From an uncultured Collinsella sp. (GTDB taxonomy: Bacteria; Actinomycetota; Coriobacteriia; Coriobacteriales; Coriobacteriaceae), in the NCBI GenBank assembly GCA_958421655.1, contig CATZMG010000003.1:1-54820 (forward strand): 54,820 bases of DNA, given 5' to 3'. A program made the translations under genes and the position numbers. A model generated the notes under the pieces. The model made no database searches. It had not been told where the DNA came from and was given only the letters and a program-made list of their open reading frames with translations. Of the stretch, positions 30,194 through 38,676 are shown in pieces (the first letter of the stretch is position 1; each line of letters opens with the position of its first letter).

Positions 30194-33100
30194 TTAGCCC
30201 AGCAGGTCGACTACGTTGAAGCCGGCGTTGCTCTTGGCGATGACGTCGCGTCCGCCAAAGACGCAGGTGGGCGACTCGGCTGCGATGCGCGTCACGTCGG
30301 CGCCGAGCGAGCGAAGCTCACCGGGCGTGGCGGCGAGCATCTGGGCGCGGCGCTCCTCGCGTGCGTGCGGATCGAGCCCGGCCAGGTAGGTCGTGTTGCG
30401 GCGCTTGGTGAGCGCGTACGGCTTCACCGGCGCGTCCATGCCGCTCACGCAGCTCACGATAAAGCCCTCAAAGGCGGCCTCGTCGGGCTCAAAGCTGCCG
30501 AGCCATTCGCCTGCGCGCGCCACGCGCTCAATCGAGGGGTCGATTGCCGGGTCGCGGTAGGTGTAGAACGCCGTCTGACGCTCACCGGCCGCGCGGAATC
30601 CGCAGCCGTACGCACCGCCCTTAACGCGGATCTCGTTCCACAGATAGTCGTAGGAGAGCGCGTTGGCGGCAACCGCCCAGGCGCCCGTCACGTCAATGCC
30701 CAGGCGACGCGGGTCGCACGCGCTTGCCGCAAAGCAGATGTCGCTGGGGATGACAAAGGCCTCGTGGCGGTCGCACGGCGACGGCACCACGAGCGCGTTG
30801 CGGCCGGCATCGGCGCCGCCGCCAGCGCCCAGTCCCAGGTCGCCCGCGGCGGCCCAGTATGCGTTAAAGTCCTCATCGCTGCCGGTAAAGCTTGCCAGGC
30901 AGCCGTCGGCCACAAAGATGCGCTCCGCCAGCTCGGCAAGCTTGGCACGCAGGTCGTCCAGTCGCTCGTCAAAGTGCTCGAGCAGATCGCGCAGGAACAG
31001 GTAGAAATCCACGCCCGAAAGCTGTTCGCGCACCACGGCCGAAGGCGAGCTGTAGCTCATCGCGCGGCCGAGCGCCGCCGAGTGGCCGTTGTTGATAAAG
31101 CCCTGCTCAAGCCCAATGCGAATCTGCGTGAGCACATCGCGCACGCGGTCGGCGTCGGCATCGAGCAAAAGCGTGCTCGACCACACCTCGCGCGGCAGGC
31201 TCGCCAGCGCATCGATCTTTTCGGACAGGGCGCCGGCGCTCACCAGCAGGTAGGGGCGCACGCCGTCCACGTCGGGCTGCGTCATGACCTCGGTCGTAAA
31301 GCCCAAAAAGCCCAGCTTGCCGGCGAGCAAGTTGTCGAGTTCCTCGGCCGAGTGCTCGCTCGTGGGCAGCTGTTTGAGCAGGCGGCAGAGCAGCGTCACA
31401 TAGGGCAGGTCTTCAAACGCGACGCAGCTCAGGTCGAAATACTGCATGGCGTAGGCCAGGCGGTTGGTGGGGATGCCGTGGCGCAGGCAGGGGATGGGCG
31501 TGGTCGTGTCTACGACCAGCGGCGGCTCGGGGCGCGCCTCGCCAATGTCGGACACGCGCAGGCGCGGCAGCGTGGCCTTGGCCTCGGGCGTGTCTTCGGC
31601 CTCCTGCGCGGCACGCAGCGCGGCCGTGCGCTCGACCACGTCGGCCAGCTCGGCATCGGTCATGGCATCGCGCTTGGCTGCCAGCTCGGCGGCCTCGGCA
31701 CCCTCCGAACCCTCGGTGGCGTCCACCGGCACCAGCTCGACCAGTGCCATGTGATCGTTCTGCAGCACCAGCTCGCGCAGCAGATCCTCAAAATAGCTGC
31801 CGTCCAGCTCGCTACGCAGCTCCTCGTACACTGGGCCGTACTTGAGCGCCAGCGTCGCGGCGTCGTCATCGTAGAGCCACGTGCTCAGCGCGTCGCACGC
31901 AATGGCCACGCCGTCGGCGATACCGTAGTCGCGCTGGCGCAGGTCGTATTCGTTGCTGCTGATGATGGCTTCCAGGCGCTCGCGCGGAACGCCATGCTCG
32001 CATAGGTCGCGGCAGGCGTCCTGGAACACGCGGCGCAGCTCGCGCGCCACGCCGGGCTGCGCGTTTTGCAGCATGATGAGCTCGTAGGGCTGCAGGCTCT
32101 CGGCCGCCGTGTAGCTCACCACGTTGCCGCCCAGGCCGGCGGACAGAATGGCCTTCTTAACCGGCGCTTCGTTGGAGCCCAGCAGTGCTTCAAACAGGAT
32201 ATCCGCCGCGATCGTGCGTTTGCGGTCGAGCGCGTTGCCCAGCACCAGGCCCAGGCCCACCAGGGCGTTCTCGGGTGTGGTGGCCATCTCGACGCGCTTG
32301 TACTCGCAGGTCACGGGCGCCTGCACGCCCAGCGGATTGGGCGCCATCGTGGACGGGTCCTCGCCGGCGGCGACGGCAGCGTCCATGCGGCGGCTCGCGG
32401 CGCTCGGCTGCGACAGATAGCGCTCGTCCAAAAAGGCCAGGGCGCGGTCCACGTCCAGGTCGCCGTAGAGCGTTATATAAGAGTTGGAAGGATTGTAGTG
32501 GCGCGCGTGCGTGTCCAGGAACTGCTCGTAGGTGAGCGCGGGAATCGCGCGCGGGTCGCCACCGCTCTCGTGTGCATAGGCGGTGTCGGGGTAGAGCGCG
32601 GCGTTGACGGCGTCGTCCAGCACACTCATGGGGTCGGACAGCGCACCCTTCATCTCGTTGAACACCACGCCGTTATAGCGCAGCGTGCCCTCGCGCAGGC
32701 TCGCGGAGCCGCCGTCGCCCTCGCCCTCGACGCTCTCCGGCAGGTCCAGCTCGTAGTGCCAGCCCTCCTGCTCAAAAATGGTGGGCTTGGTATAGATGGC
32801 CGGGTTGAACACCGCGTCCAGGTACACGTCCATCAGGTTGTACAGATCCTGCTCGTTGGTGGTGGCAACGGGGTAGATGGTCTTGTCGGGGTAGGTCATG
32901 GCGTTGAGAAACGTCTGCATGGAGCTCTTGATCAGATCGACAAACGGCTCCTTGACGGGGAACTTAGCCGATCCGCACAGCACCGAGTGCTCAAGAATAT
33001 GGAACACGCCGGTGGAATCGGCCGGCGGCGTCTTAAAGCCAATGGCAAAGGCCTTGTTTTCGTCGTCGCATGCCAGGTACAGCAGGCGAGCGCCCGAGGC

Positions 33101-33238
33101 AGTGTGTCGCAGCACGTAAGCGTCCGAGTCGAGCTCGGGCACGGTCTCGCGGCGCTCGACGGCAAAGCCGTGGCAGGTAGTGCCGGGCACCAGCAGTGTA
33201 GCGGCTGCGGCGCGCGGGTCGGTTGAGGTGGTGGGCAT
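30194..33238 (-). CDS. M16C-family zinc metallopeptidase (PreP/Cym1-like)
   Basis: 1014 residues, the size of the single-chain presequence-protease group. The inverted zinc motif HxxEH is His80-Ile-Leu-Glu83-His84 in GVFHILEHSVLCGS; the third ligand is probably Glu195 in VVFNEMKGALSDP. SSMQTFLNAMTYPDKTIYPV is a family signature. Two catalytic-half and two non-catalytic M16 domains follow in order; the C-terminal part has KGGAYGCGFRA. These enzymes degrade unstructured peptides in a closed chamber. There is no signal peptide, so it is probably cytosolic. The start is the ATG at 33238 with AAAGGAG seven bases upstream; longer in-frame readings lack a ribosome-binding site. Confidence 0.92.
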   Translation of the reverse strand: MPTTSTDPRAAAATLLVPGTTCHGFAVERRETVPELDSDAYVLRHTASGARLLYLACDDENKAFAIGFKTPPADSTGVFHILEHSVLCGSAKFPVKEPFVDLIKSSMQTFLNAMTYPDKTIYPVATTNEQDLYNLMDVYLDAVFNPAIYTKPTIFEQEGWHYELDLPESVEGEGDGGSASLREGTLRYNGVVFNEMKGALSDPMSVLDDAVNAALYPDTAYAHESGGDPRAIPALTYEQFLDTHARHYNPSNSYITLYGDLDVDRALAFLDERYLSQPSAASRRMDAAVAAGEDPSTMAPNPLGVQAPVTCEYKRVEMATTPENALVGLGLVLGNALDRKRTIAADILFEALLGSNEAPVKKAILSAGLGGNVVSYTAAESLQPYELIMLQNAQPGVARELRRVFQDACRDLCEHGVPRERLEAIISSNEYDLRQRDYGIADGVAIACDALSTWLYDDDAATLALKYGPVYEELRSELDGSYFEDLLRELVLQNDHMALVELVPVDATEGSEGAEAAELAAKRDAMTDAELADVVERTAALRAAQEAEDTPEAKATLPRLRVSDIGEARPEPPLVVDTTTPIPCLRHGIPTNRLAYAMQYFDLSCVAFEDLPYVTLLCRLLKQLPTSEHSAEELDNLLAGKLGFLGFTTEVMTQPDVDGVRPYLLVSAGALSEKIDALASLPREVWSSTLLLDADADRVRDVLTQIRIGLEQGFINNGHSAALGRAMSYSSPSAVVREQLSGVDFYLFLRDLLEHFDERLDDLRAKLAELAERIFVADGCLASFTGSDEDFNAYWAAAGDLGLGAGGGADAGRNALVVPSPCDRHEAFVIPSDICFAASACDPRRLGIDVTGAWAVAANALSYDYLWNEIRVKGGAYGCGFRAAGERQTAFYTYRDPAIDPSIERVARAGEWLGSFEPDEAAFEGFIVSCVSGMDAPVKPYALTKRRNTTYLAGLDPHAREERRAQMLAATPGELRSLGADVTRIAAESPTCVFGGRDVIAKSNAGFNVVDLLG

Positions 33239-33401
33239 ATGCAGTCTCCTTTGACGCCCCAGCGGGAGCGAATCGAGTCGAATCCTCGAGAGTATACCCA
33301 TATGGGGCCGCGACCCTGCGGCGAACTGGAGACGATGCAGCCGGATTGGGCATAGGTCCCGCGTGCCCGCCGCACGAGCGTGGAAAATTGGACACTCGCC
33401 A

Positions 33402-33552
33402 AACGAGAGCGGATATTCGGACGGACGAGCGAGGATTTCCGGATACCTATCGAACGAGAGTGGATATTTGGACGGAATTTGCCGCAAAAGCCCCAAAAAC
33501 CGTCCAAATATCCACTCTCGATATCCGACCGTCCGAAAATCCTCGCTCGTCC
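33402..33552. repeat. Long nested inverted repeat
   Basis: A 23-base unit starting AACGAGAG at 33402-33424 recurs at 33453-33475 with two differences. The second copy pairs perfectly over 21 bases with 33500-33520 (CCGTCC...CTCTCG) across a 24-base loop. Outside it, GGACGAGCGAGGATTT (33423-33438) pairs perfectly with AAATCCTCGCTCGTCC (33537-33552), with CGGATA/TATCCG between the arms. The whole can fold into one ~130-base hairpin. There is no ORF. It lies between the M16 peptidase start and the AlbA_2 gene. Confidence 0.8.
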
Positions 33553-33562
33553 ATCACTTGCG

Positions 33563-33802
33563 TATCTCTCGTCTCTCATTCGTCTCTAATATGAAAGATG
33601 ACAGGAAGATGAGAGAAAAATATGAGAGATAACTGAGCAGCAAAGAGACAGGCAATCATGGTATTGTCTCAATACCGATTGTTCTACCAGCAAAAATATG
33701 TATAGATGAAGCAAATGGTAGACATTCCATCTCTATCTATCTCTTATCTCTAAGCCGAGAGATAGAGAGATAAATGAGAGATAATTACGAGAGATAACTG
33801 AG
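33563..33802. repeat. AT-rich GAGAGATA motif array
   Basis: GAGAGATA occurs five times on the plus strand (33624, 33757, 33765, 33776, 33789) and its complement TATCTCTC at 33563, with near-copies TATCTCTT (33738) and TATCTCTA (33745). The longer string GAGAGATAACTGAG occurs at 33624-33637 and 33789-33802. The 33730-33796 part can fold on itself. The array ends about 57 bases before the AlbA_2 start codon. It is the most AT-rich stretch of the window, and candidate operators for that protein. Confidence 0.75.
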
Positions 33803-33859
33803 AGACGAGGGAAATCTATCCGCGGCATTCTCTGCAGGACCGAGCGAAAGGACGTGCAG

Positions 33860-35326
33860 ATGAACGAAAACGAGCTGACCGGTCTGCTTGAGTCTTTAAG
33901 GCGTATGGGCTCGGATGATCTTAACGCCGAAGCGAAGGAGAGCGCCACGACGCTTTCCCGCGACGTGTGGGAAACGGTGAGCGCATTCGCGAACACTGCC
34001 GGCGGAACCATCGTGCTCGGAGTGAGTGAGCGCGCAGGTTTTGTCCCGGTTGAGAACTTCGAGACCGAGAAAGTGCTCAACCAATTCGTGGCGGGCATGG
34101 GCGATGCCGGCGGTCGCGGAAAGCTGGCCAATCCGCCCAAATACACCATTGAGCGCGTGGAGCTCCAGGGCACCGTGGTTCTGGTCATCACGATTGAGGA
34201 GCTCGACCCGTCGAGCAAGCCTTGTTATGTCATAGAGCGGGGCGCCCAGGGCGGCAGCTACAAGCGCATCGATGACAAAGATGTGCCGCTTTCATCGACC
34301 GAGGTGCTCGCATTGGCGTCATACGGTCGAGCGACTCCGAGCGATCGCGACGCGGTGGCGGGTGCGGGCGCGGACAATCTCGACGAGACGCTGGTCGACC
34401 GTACGATAGATCGGGCTTTCTCGTTGACGCCCCGGGCAATGCGCGGCGCGCCGGACAAACAAACGAAGCTGGAGCGCCTAAATATCCTTGATTCCCAGGG
34501 CAATGTCACCAAGGCTGGACTCCTAGTTGTGGGCACCTACCCTCAGCAGTTCTATCCCAAGCTCTTCATTGACGTGGCTGTCCATGCGGGAACTCAGAAG
34601 GGCATGGCGGGGTCGCTGAGATTCATGGACCGCACAATCTGTGAGGGAACGTTGGGCGAGATGATCTCGGATGCCGTCGCAGCCGTCGCCAAGAATTTGC
34701 GGCGAACCTCGACCGTCCAAGGTGTCTCGCGTGTCGACTCGCTTGAGATTCCCGAGGAGGTTCTGCGCGAGGCAATCGCCAACGCCGTAATCCATCGAGA
34801 ATACGGGGATCGGTTCTGTGGACAATCGATTGCCGTCGACGTCTTTGACGATCGTGTCGAGGTGACGAATCCTGGCGGCCTTTACGGGGGAAAGACTCGC
34901 GAGAACTTGTTTGACGGCAGCTCCCGATGCCGTAACGCGACGCTCGTGAAACTCATGTCGATTGTCCCGCTGCCGGATGGCGCAGGTTCGCCGGCTGAGG
35001 GCAATGGCTCGGGCATCCCGATGATGATCGATGCCATGCGCGCGCATGGTCTGGCCGAGCCCCTGTTCTGCCCGGGGTTCGATCGGTTCAAGGTCGTACT
35101 TTACCGTTCAAAGATCGAGCCGGTCGATCATGGCGGGGGCTTAATTGTGGCGGCACTCAAACACTACGGCGAGCTGGGGACGCGTGAGCTGGCAGAACGC
35201 ACGGGGCTTACAATTTCCCAGGTTAGGTCGCGCGTCAACGCGCTCATTGCTCAAGGCGAGCTTGAGCCCACGGCGCCGGCGACGAGCCGCAACCGCAAGT
35301 ATCGACTGTCAGAGCGCGTGGAATAA
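33860..35326 (+). CDS. AlbA_2 (Schlafen-type) domain regulator with GHKL-like domain and winged helix
   Basis: 488 residues. The N-terminal AlbA_2 domain (~10-120) carries LNAEAKESATTLSRDVWETV and SAFANTAGGTIVLGVSE. A middle region follows. Then comes a HATPase_c_4-like domain (~290-400: PEEVLREAIANAVIHREYGD, DRVEVTNPGGLYGG, GSGIPMMIDAM). The C-terminal winged helix (~430-488) contains GTRELAERTGLTISQVRSRV. Such proteins are annotated as transcriptional regulators or ATP-dependent proteins, and are often in mobile or defence regions. The start is the ATG at 33860, eight bases after AAAGG; a GTG at 33854 is too close. The GAGAGATA array upstream suggests autoregulation. Confidence 0.85.
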   Translation: MNENELTGLLESLRRMGSDDLNAEAKESATTLSRDVWETVSAFANTAGGTIVLGVSERAGFVPVENFETEKVLNQFVAGMGDAGGRGKLANPPKYTIERVELQGTVVLVITIEELDPSSKPCYVIERGAQGGSYKRIDDKDVPLSSTEVLALASYGRATPSDRDAVAGAGADNLDETLVDRTIDRAFSLTPRAMRGAPDKQTKLERLNILDSQGNVTKAGLLVVGTYPQQFYPKLFIDVAVHAGTQKGMAGSLRFMDRTICEGTLGEMISDAVAAVAKNLRRTSTVQGVSRVDSLEIPEEVLREAIANAVIHREYGDRFCGQSIAVDVFDDRVEVTNPGGLYGGKTRENLFDGSSRCRNATLVKLMSIVPLPDGAGSPAEGNGSGIPMMIDAMRAHGLAEPLFCPGFDRFKVVLYRSKIEPVDHGGGLIVAALKHYGELGTRELAERTGLTISQVRSRVNALIAQGELEPTAPATSRNRKYRLSERVE

Positions 35327-35331
35327 ATGCG

Positions 35332-35380
35332 TTAGTGGACGAGGCGACCCAATAATCGACCCTCAATTGGCGTCCACTAA
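35332..35380. repeat. 10-bp inverted repeat between convergent genes
   Basis: TTAGTGGACG (35332-35341) and CGTCCACTAA (35371-35380) are perfect complements separated by 29 bases, just after the AlbA_2 stop. It has no T-run and may be a bidirectional transcript end or a small repeat. Confidence 0.5.
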
Positions 35381-35426
35381 GGTAAAGCGGTTGTTGCTCA
35401 GTCGACGGTGATGCTAAAGACTCGGC

Positions 35427-35918
35427 TTACGCCGGCATGGCCCCGAACCCGTCCATCAAGAACAGCCTAAGAACCAGCTTGATGACATTTCCCGGTTTGA
35501 CTTCTGCCGCGTCAAAGACGTGGCGCTCGGCGAGCTCGCTGCAGTATGCATAGATGTCGCGGATAAGGTCCGCGCCCGAGAGCGTAAACATGTAGCCTGC
35601 GTCCGAAAGCGTATTGGGCGCGGCGGGCAATTTGGTCATGCGACAAAAGGTCAACAGGTCGGGCGCTATAGCGTCCTGGTAGCCAAGATGGCTGCCGTCT
35701 TCTTGTGCGACGAGTTCCAGCTGGCGTACTCGATTCAGCGCCGCTGCCAGCACAAAGCTCGGCGTAGGCGCATTGACGTCCTGGGTGGTCGCCACAAGCC
35801 TGCCCGCTGCCTGCGTGATAAGCCAGGCGACCTCGCGCTGGCAGCGCACGGCCTTGCGCGTAACCGGCTTGATGGACGAAGAAGAAACGCTCCCCTTAGG
35901 CGGATTCGAAGCAGCCAT
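35427..35918 (-). CDS. Hypothetical protein, unknown family
   Basis: 163 residues. A Ser/Lys-rich N-terminus (~25 residues) leads into a mostly helical domain (REVAWLITQAAGRLVATTQD, FVLAAALNRVRQLELVAQED, GADLIRDIYAYCSELAERHV, VIKLVLRLFLMDGF). I recognise no motif. The start is the ATG at 35918 preceded by GGGAGGG on the minus strand, a good ribosome-binding site that supports a real gene. It converges on the AlbA_2 gene and is divergent from the HNH gene. Confidence 0.6.
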   Translation of the reverse strand: MAASNPPKGSVSSSSIKPVTRKAVRCQREVAWLITQAAGRLVATTQDVNAPTPSFVLAAALNRVRQLELVAQEDGSHLGYQDAIAPDLLTFCRMTKLPAAPNTLSDAGYMFTLSGADLIRDIYAYCSELAERHVFDAAEVKPGNVIKLVLRLFLMDGFGAMPA

Positions 35919-36133
35919 AAGGCCCTCCCATGAACGATCCGGCCCAACAAGCCCGGATGAAACACGTGCTACATCAGTATACAGGGGAGTGGGGTAGCGG
36001 GGTACAAGCGCGCCAACGGCAAACCGAGAGCATCAACGACGTGCCGATCGCGGAATGAGATCTCGTAATAATTGACTCTCGGCCATATTATTGAGGGGCA
36101 TGACTCGCGTTCGTATGGTTGTAGGTGCTGGCG

Positions 36134-37216
36134 ATGAACGACATTGACCTTGCTGTTCCGTTGATGGATGGACCAAGCTATGACCGTGCCTGCAGTCTCG
36201 TGCCTTCCGAATACGTTGAGGCATGGGAGTGGTTTCTGGGTGAGGAACAGCGCGGCGGCGTTTGGACCAGCCTTCCGCACCACACCAAGGAAGATAGCCC
36301 TCAGTATCAGTATCGTTTGAGAATTGGCTCGGACTTCTTTCCCGTAACGCGGGATTCAGGGATCTTCTGGCCGGGCCAGGATCGGGTGAAGCAAGATCCC
36401 AATAAGATCTTTGCGCTTTCGGTCCATAACTCTAAAAAGAGCTTCTACACCGATGTGCCTCCGCTCTATTTGGACGATGGTACGTGGGTCATTAAGTACT
36501 CGGTTCAAGCGCCGGGTACCGTTGGTTTTCGAGACCAGAATTACAACCGTAAAATGCTCAACTGCATGGAATGTGGCGTTCCAGTCGGAGTCATATTTGC
36601 AACCGAGGTGGGCTACAAGGTGCTCGGCCTTGCGTTTGTTGAGCGGTTCGAGCCCGAAAACGGATGGTTTGTTCTGCACGGTCCTGTTCATAAAGGCGGA
36701 CCGGACCCTCGTTTTGCACCCGACATGAGTTATCTGAAGCACATGCCCGTCGATATTGAGTTTACCGGACAGGGTACGACCGACGACGAAAAGGTCCGCT
36801 ATGCGTTAAGGCGCGAGCGATTGGGGCAGCAATGGTTCCGCAAACAGCTCGTTGCCGCCTATGATGGCCGTTGCGCGGTGTCGGACTGCGGCGTCAGCGA
36901 AGCTCTGGAGGCTGCACATATCGAGAATTACTCGGGACCCAAATCGCAGGTTGCCAGCAACGGCATTCTGCTTCGGCGCGATCTTCATTCCCTATTTGAT
37001 GCTCACCTGATTTCGTTTGAGCCTGTTTGCGGCGAATATCGGCTGTGCGGATCGTACCTGCTGGATAAGACCGACTACGCTTCCTTTGCGGGTGCGACGC
37101 TAAGGCAGCCGAATGAGCGTCAGTGGCGACCCGATACGGTGTTTCTTGAGGCCCATCGCATTGAGTTCGATCGCTCGGAAAAGAAGCGTGAAAAGGCGGG
37201 GCTTCTGCCGTATTAG
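36134..37216 (+). CDS. HNH endonuclease-domain protein (HNH_2 type)
   Basis: 360 residues. The C-terminal third is an HNH_2 domain: RCAVSDCG (Cys247, Cys252), EAAHIENYS (His262), NGILLRRDLHSLFDAHLISF (Asn277, His285, His291). This is the form seen in stand-alone restriction-like and McrA-like proteins. The N-terminal ~200 residues contain many aromatics and a CMECG pair near 145 and match no domain I know; they may read a modified base. The start is taken as the ATG at 36134, with AGGTG upstream. No methyltransferase is adjacent, so it is not a classical restriction-modification pair; type IV restriction is possible. Confidence 0.75.
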   Translation: MNDIDLAVPLMDGPSYDRACSLVPSEYVEAWEWFLGEEQRGGVWTSLPHHTKEDSPQYQYRLRIGSDFFPVTRDSGIFWPGQDRVKQDPNKIFALSVHNSKKSFYTDVPPLYLDDGTWVIKYSVQAPGTVGFRDQNYNRKMLNCMECGVPVGVIFATEVGYKVLGLAFVERFEPENGWFVLHGPVHKGGPDPRFAPDMSYLKHMPVDIEFTGQGTTDDEKVRYALRRERLGQQWFRKQLVAAYDGRCAVSDCGVSEALEAAHIENYSGPKSQVASNGILLRRDLHSLFDAHLISFEPVCGEYRLCGSYLLDKTDYASFAGATLRQPNERQWRPDTVFLEAHRIEFDRSEKKREKAGLLPY

Positions 37217-37337
37217 CGTATTTGGCTTTGGCATTCTTTGACGATCGTGTTGTTTGATCGGATCGCGTGGCGATGCAATCTCGCGCCCGCCCGCCGGTGC
37301 ATGCTCTTCCTGATTTGTATAGCGAGAAGGGGCATGT

Positions 37338-37622
37338 ATGAGCTGGCGAGGCGATATTGCGATGGGGAAGTACGGAAAACTGCCGTGTGCCCTTATCGAC
37401 AACAATATGTTTCCGGGCGTAGAAGTTGATTGCGGGTCGTTTGTCGTCGCCTGCCCTTGCTGCGGCTCGCAAATACCGTGTCTCGACATTCGGTTCATCG
37501 ATGCACGTGACAGGTTCAGCGACGAAGTGAGGAAACGTACGGGCGTTCATATGCCGGTGTATCCGGAGAAATGCCCTGTTTGTGGCCTCGATATCGTGTA
37601 CGACGCCGGCGACGAGGGATAG
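37338..37622 (+). CDS. Small zinc-ribbon-like protein
   Basis: 94 residues. Two CxxC knuckles, CPCC near residue 39 and CPVC near 79, sit about 40 residues apart and can bind one zinc. The region between contains DIRFIDARDRFSDEVRKRTG. No family is recognised. The start is the ATG at 37338, five bases after AGAAGGGG; an ATG four bases earlier is out of frame. It lies 121 bases after the HNH gene in the same orientation. Confidence 0.6.
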   Translation: MSWRGDIAMGKYGKLPCALIDNNMFPGVEVDCGSFVVACPCCGSQIPCLDIRFIDARDRFSDEVRKRTGVHMPVYPEKCPVCGLDIVYDAGDEG

Positions 37623-37659
37623 GTGATGCGGAGGAGTTGGCTGTGAGTGTCTTTTGCCT

Positions 37660-38346
37660 CTACAAATAAATCCCCTCACCGAGTTGCTTGTGGAACTCGG
37701 CGTGATGGTCGCGTGCCCAGGTAAAGAGCGCCTGGTCAAAGTCGGTGCGCGTGGTCGGGACGCCAAAGACGCCGGCAACTTCGACGCGCACAAACTCCAG
37801 TGCCGGCAGCTTGTTGATAGCAGTGAGGGCAAACGGGGACGAGGGCTCCTCGAACAGATAGCGGCTGCCTTGCAGCGCGTCGCAACTGGTGCACGTGTTG
37901 CCGAGCGACGGGGCTTTGGAGGCTCGCGCGCCTACGGGCTTGTAGCCGCAGCGCTTATGAAGGTAGTCGCGGATCTCACCCGGCACGCAGCCAAGAGCGG
38001 GCACGATGGCGAGTGCGTTGGCGTTGGCCGTGTCGATGGCAATGTGCCCGGCTTCGTTGGGCGCGTGCGCGATGGTGATGCTCTCGTCGTTATCGGTTCG
38101 ATAGGGAATGCCGAAGGCCGCGACCGAGGTCTCTTTGTGACACTTCCAGCACTCGCGCTTGCCCAGTACTAGATATATATACGGCACTGAGGGGTCGGAT
38201 CGGTCAACACCGGGCAGCCACTCGGCAAAGGGCTCGGGGTTGACGCCGCTGGGTACATACCAGATCTTCTTGGTCCGGTCCCATTTGGCGCCCAGCGCCT
38301 TGGCTTCTTCTTTGTGCGAAAAGGGGACATCGAGCTCGGTGCGCAT
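37660..38346 (-). CDS. DUF5710-domain protein with two CxxC pairs
   Basis: 228 residues. Residues ~5-45 (LDVPFSHKEEAKALGAKWDR, KKIWYVPSG) are a DUF5710 domain, a small fold common in proteins of conjugative and phage elements and in DNA-primase-like polypeptides. The remainder has CWKCHKET near 70 and CTSCDAL near 160, probably a zinc site, with no recognised fold. The start is the ATG at 38346 after AAGGAGC on the minus strand. It converges on the zinc-ribbon gene and lies between it and tRNA-Val. The function is unknown. Confidence 0.7.
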   Translation of the reverse strand: MRTELDVPFSHKEEAKALGAKWDRTKKIWYVPSGVNPEPFAEWLPGVDRSDPSVPYIYLVLGKRECWKCHKETSVAAFGIPYRTDNDESITIAHAPNEAGHIAIDTANANALAIVPALGCVPGEIRDYLHKRCGYKPVGARASKAPSLGNTCTSCDALQGSRYLFEEPSSPFALTAINKLPALEFVRVEVAGVFGVPTTRTDFDQALFTWARDHHAEFHKQLGEGIYL

Positions 38347-38527
38347 GGCGGCTCCTTGGTGCTGCAGGTGCAAGTGGCTCAAGGATACCGCAGGGCGCAG
38401 ACATCGCGGCGTTTTACTGAGAAGTTGCGGTGCGGACTGATTGGTTATACCGATGGATAGATCGGCAAGTAGATGGTCGGCTTTTGGCCAGTTGGGCGGT
38501 TGGAGCTGCCAGCGGATTTGGCGACAT

Positions 38528-38564
38528 AAAACAAAACAGCCCAGAGGGCATAGCCTCTGAGCTG
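38528..38564 (-). terminator. Terminator of tRNA-Val
   Basis: On the minus strand CAGC..AGAGG, a six-base loop and CCTCT..GCTG (38537-38564) are followed by TTTTGTTTT (complement of 38528-38536). It lies just beyond the tRNA 3' end. Confidence 0.8.
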
Positions 38565-38572
38565 CGAACATT

Positions 38573-38647
38573 TGGTGGGCGTTAGAAGATTTGAACTTCT
38601 GACCTCTTCCGTGTCAGGGAAGCGCTCTCCCCCTGAGCTAAACGCCC
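38573..38647 (-). tRNA. tRNA-Val (anticodon GAC)
   Basis: 75 bases including an encoded CCA end. The acceptor stem is GGGCGTT with AACGCCC, the D-stem GCTC/GAGC, the anticodon stem CTTCC/GGAAG with loop CTGACAC (anticodon GAC), and the T-arm AGAAG-TTCAAAT-CTTCT. Its 3' end faces the accessory genes at 33.9-38.3 kb. Confidence 0.97.
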
Positions 38648-38676
38648 GATCAAGGGTGCGCAAGCGCGCAAGGGAT

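Noticed and set aside
29813..32005. A 730-codon plus-strand frame
   Set aside because: It overlaps the 5-formyl-THF cyclo-ligase and M16 peptidase genes on the other strand and has no recognisable domain; a GC-driven shadow.
33563..33802. CRISPR array or phase-variable tract
   Set aside because: The repeats are only 8 bases, irregularly spaced and in both orientations, with no unique spacers of constant length and no invertase nearby.
38573..38647. Integration site duplication (attL/attR) of tRNA-Val
   Set aside because: I searched by eye for a second copy of the tRNA 3' segment around 33-38 kb and found none; an alignment search would be decisive.
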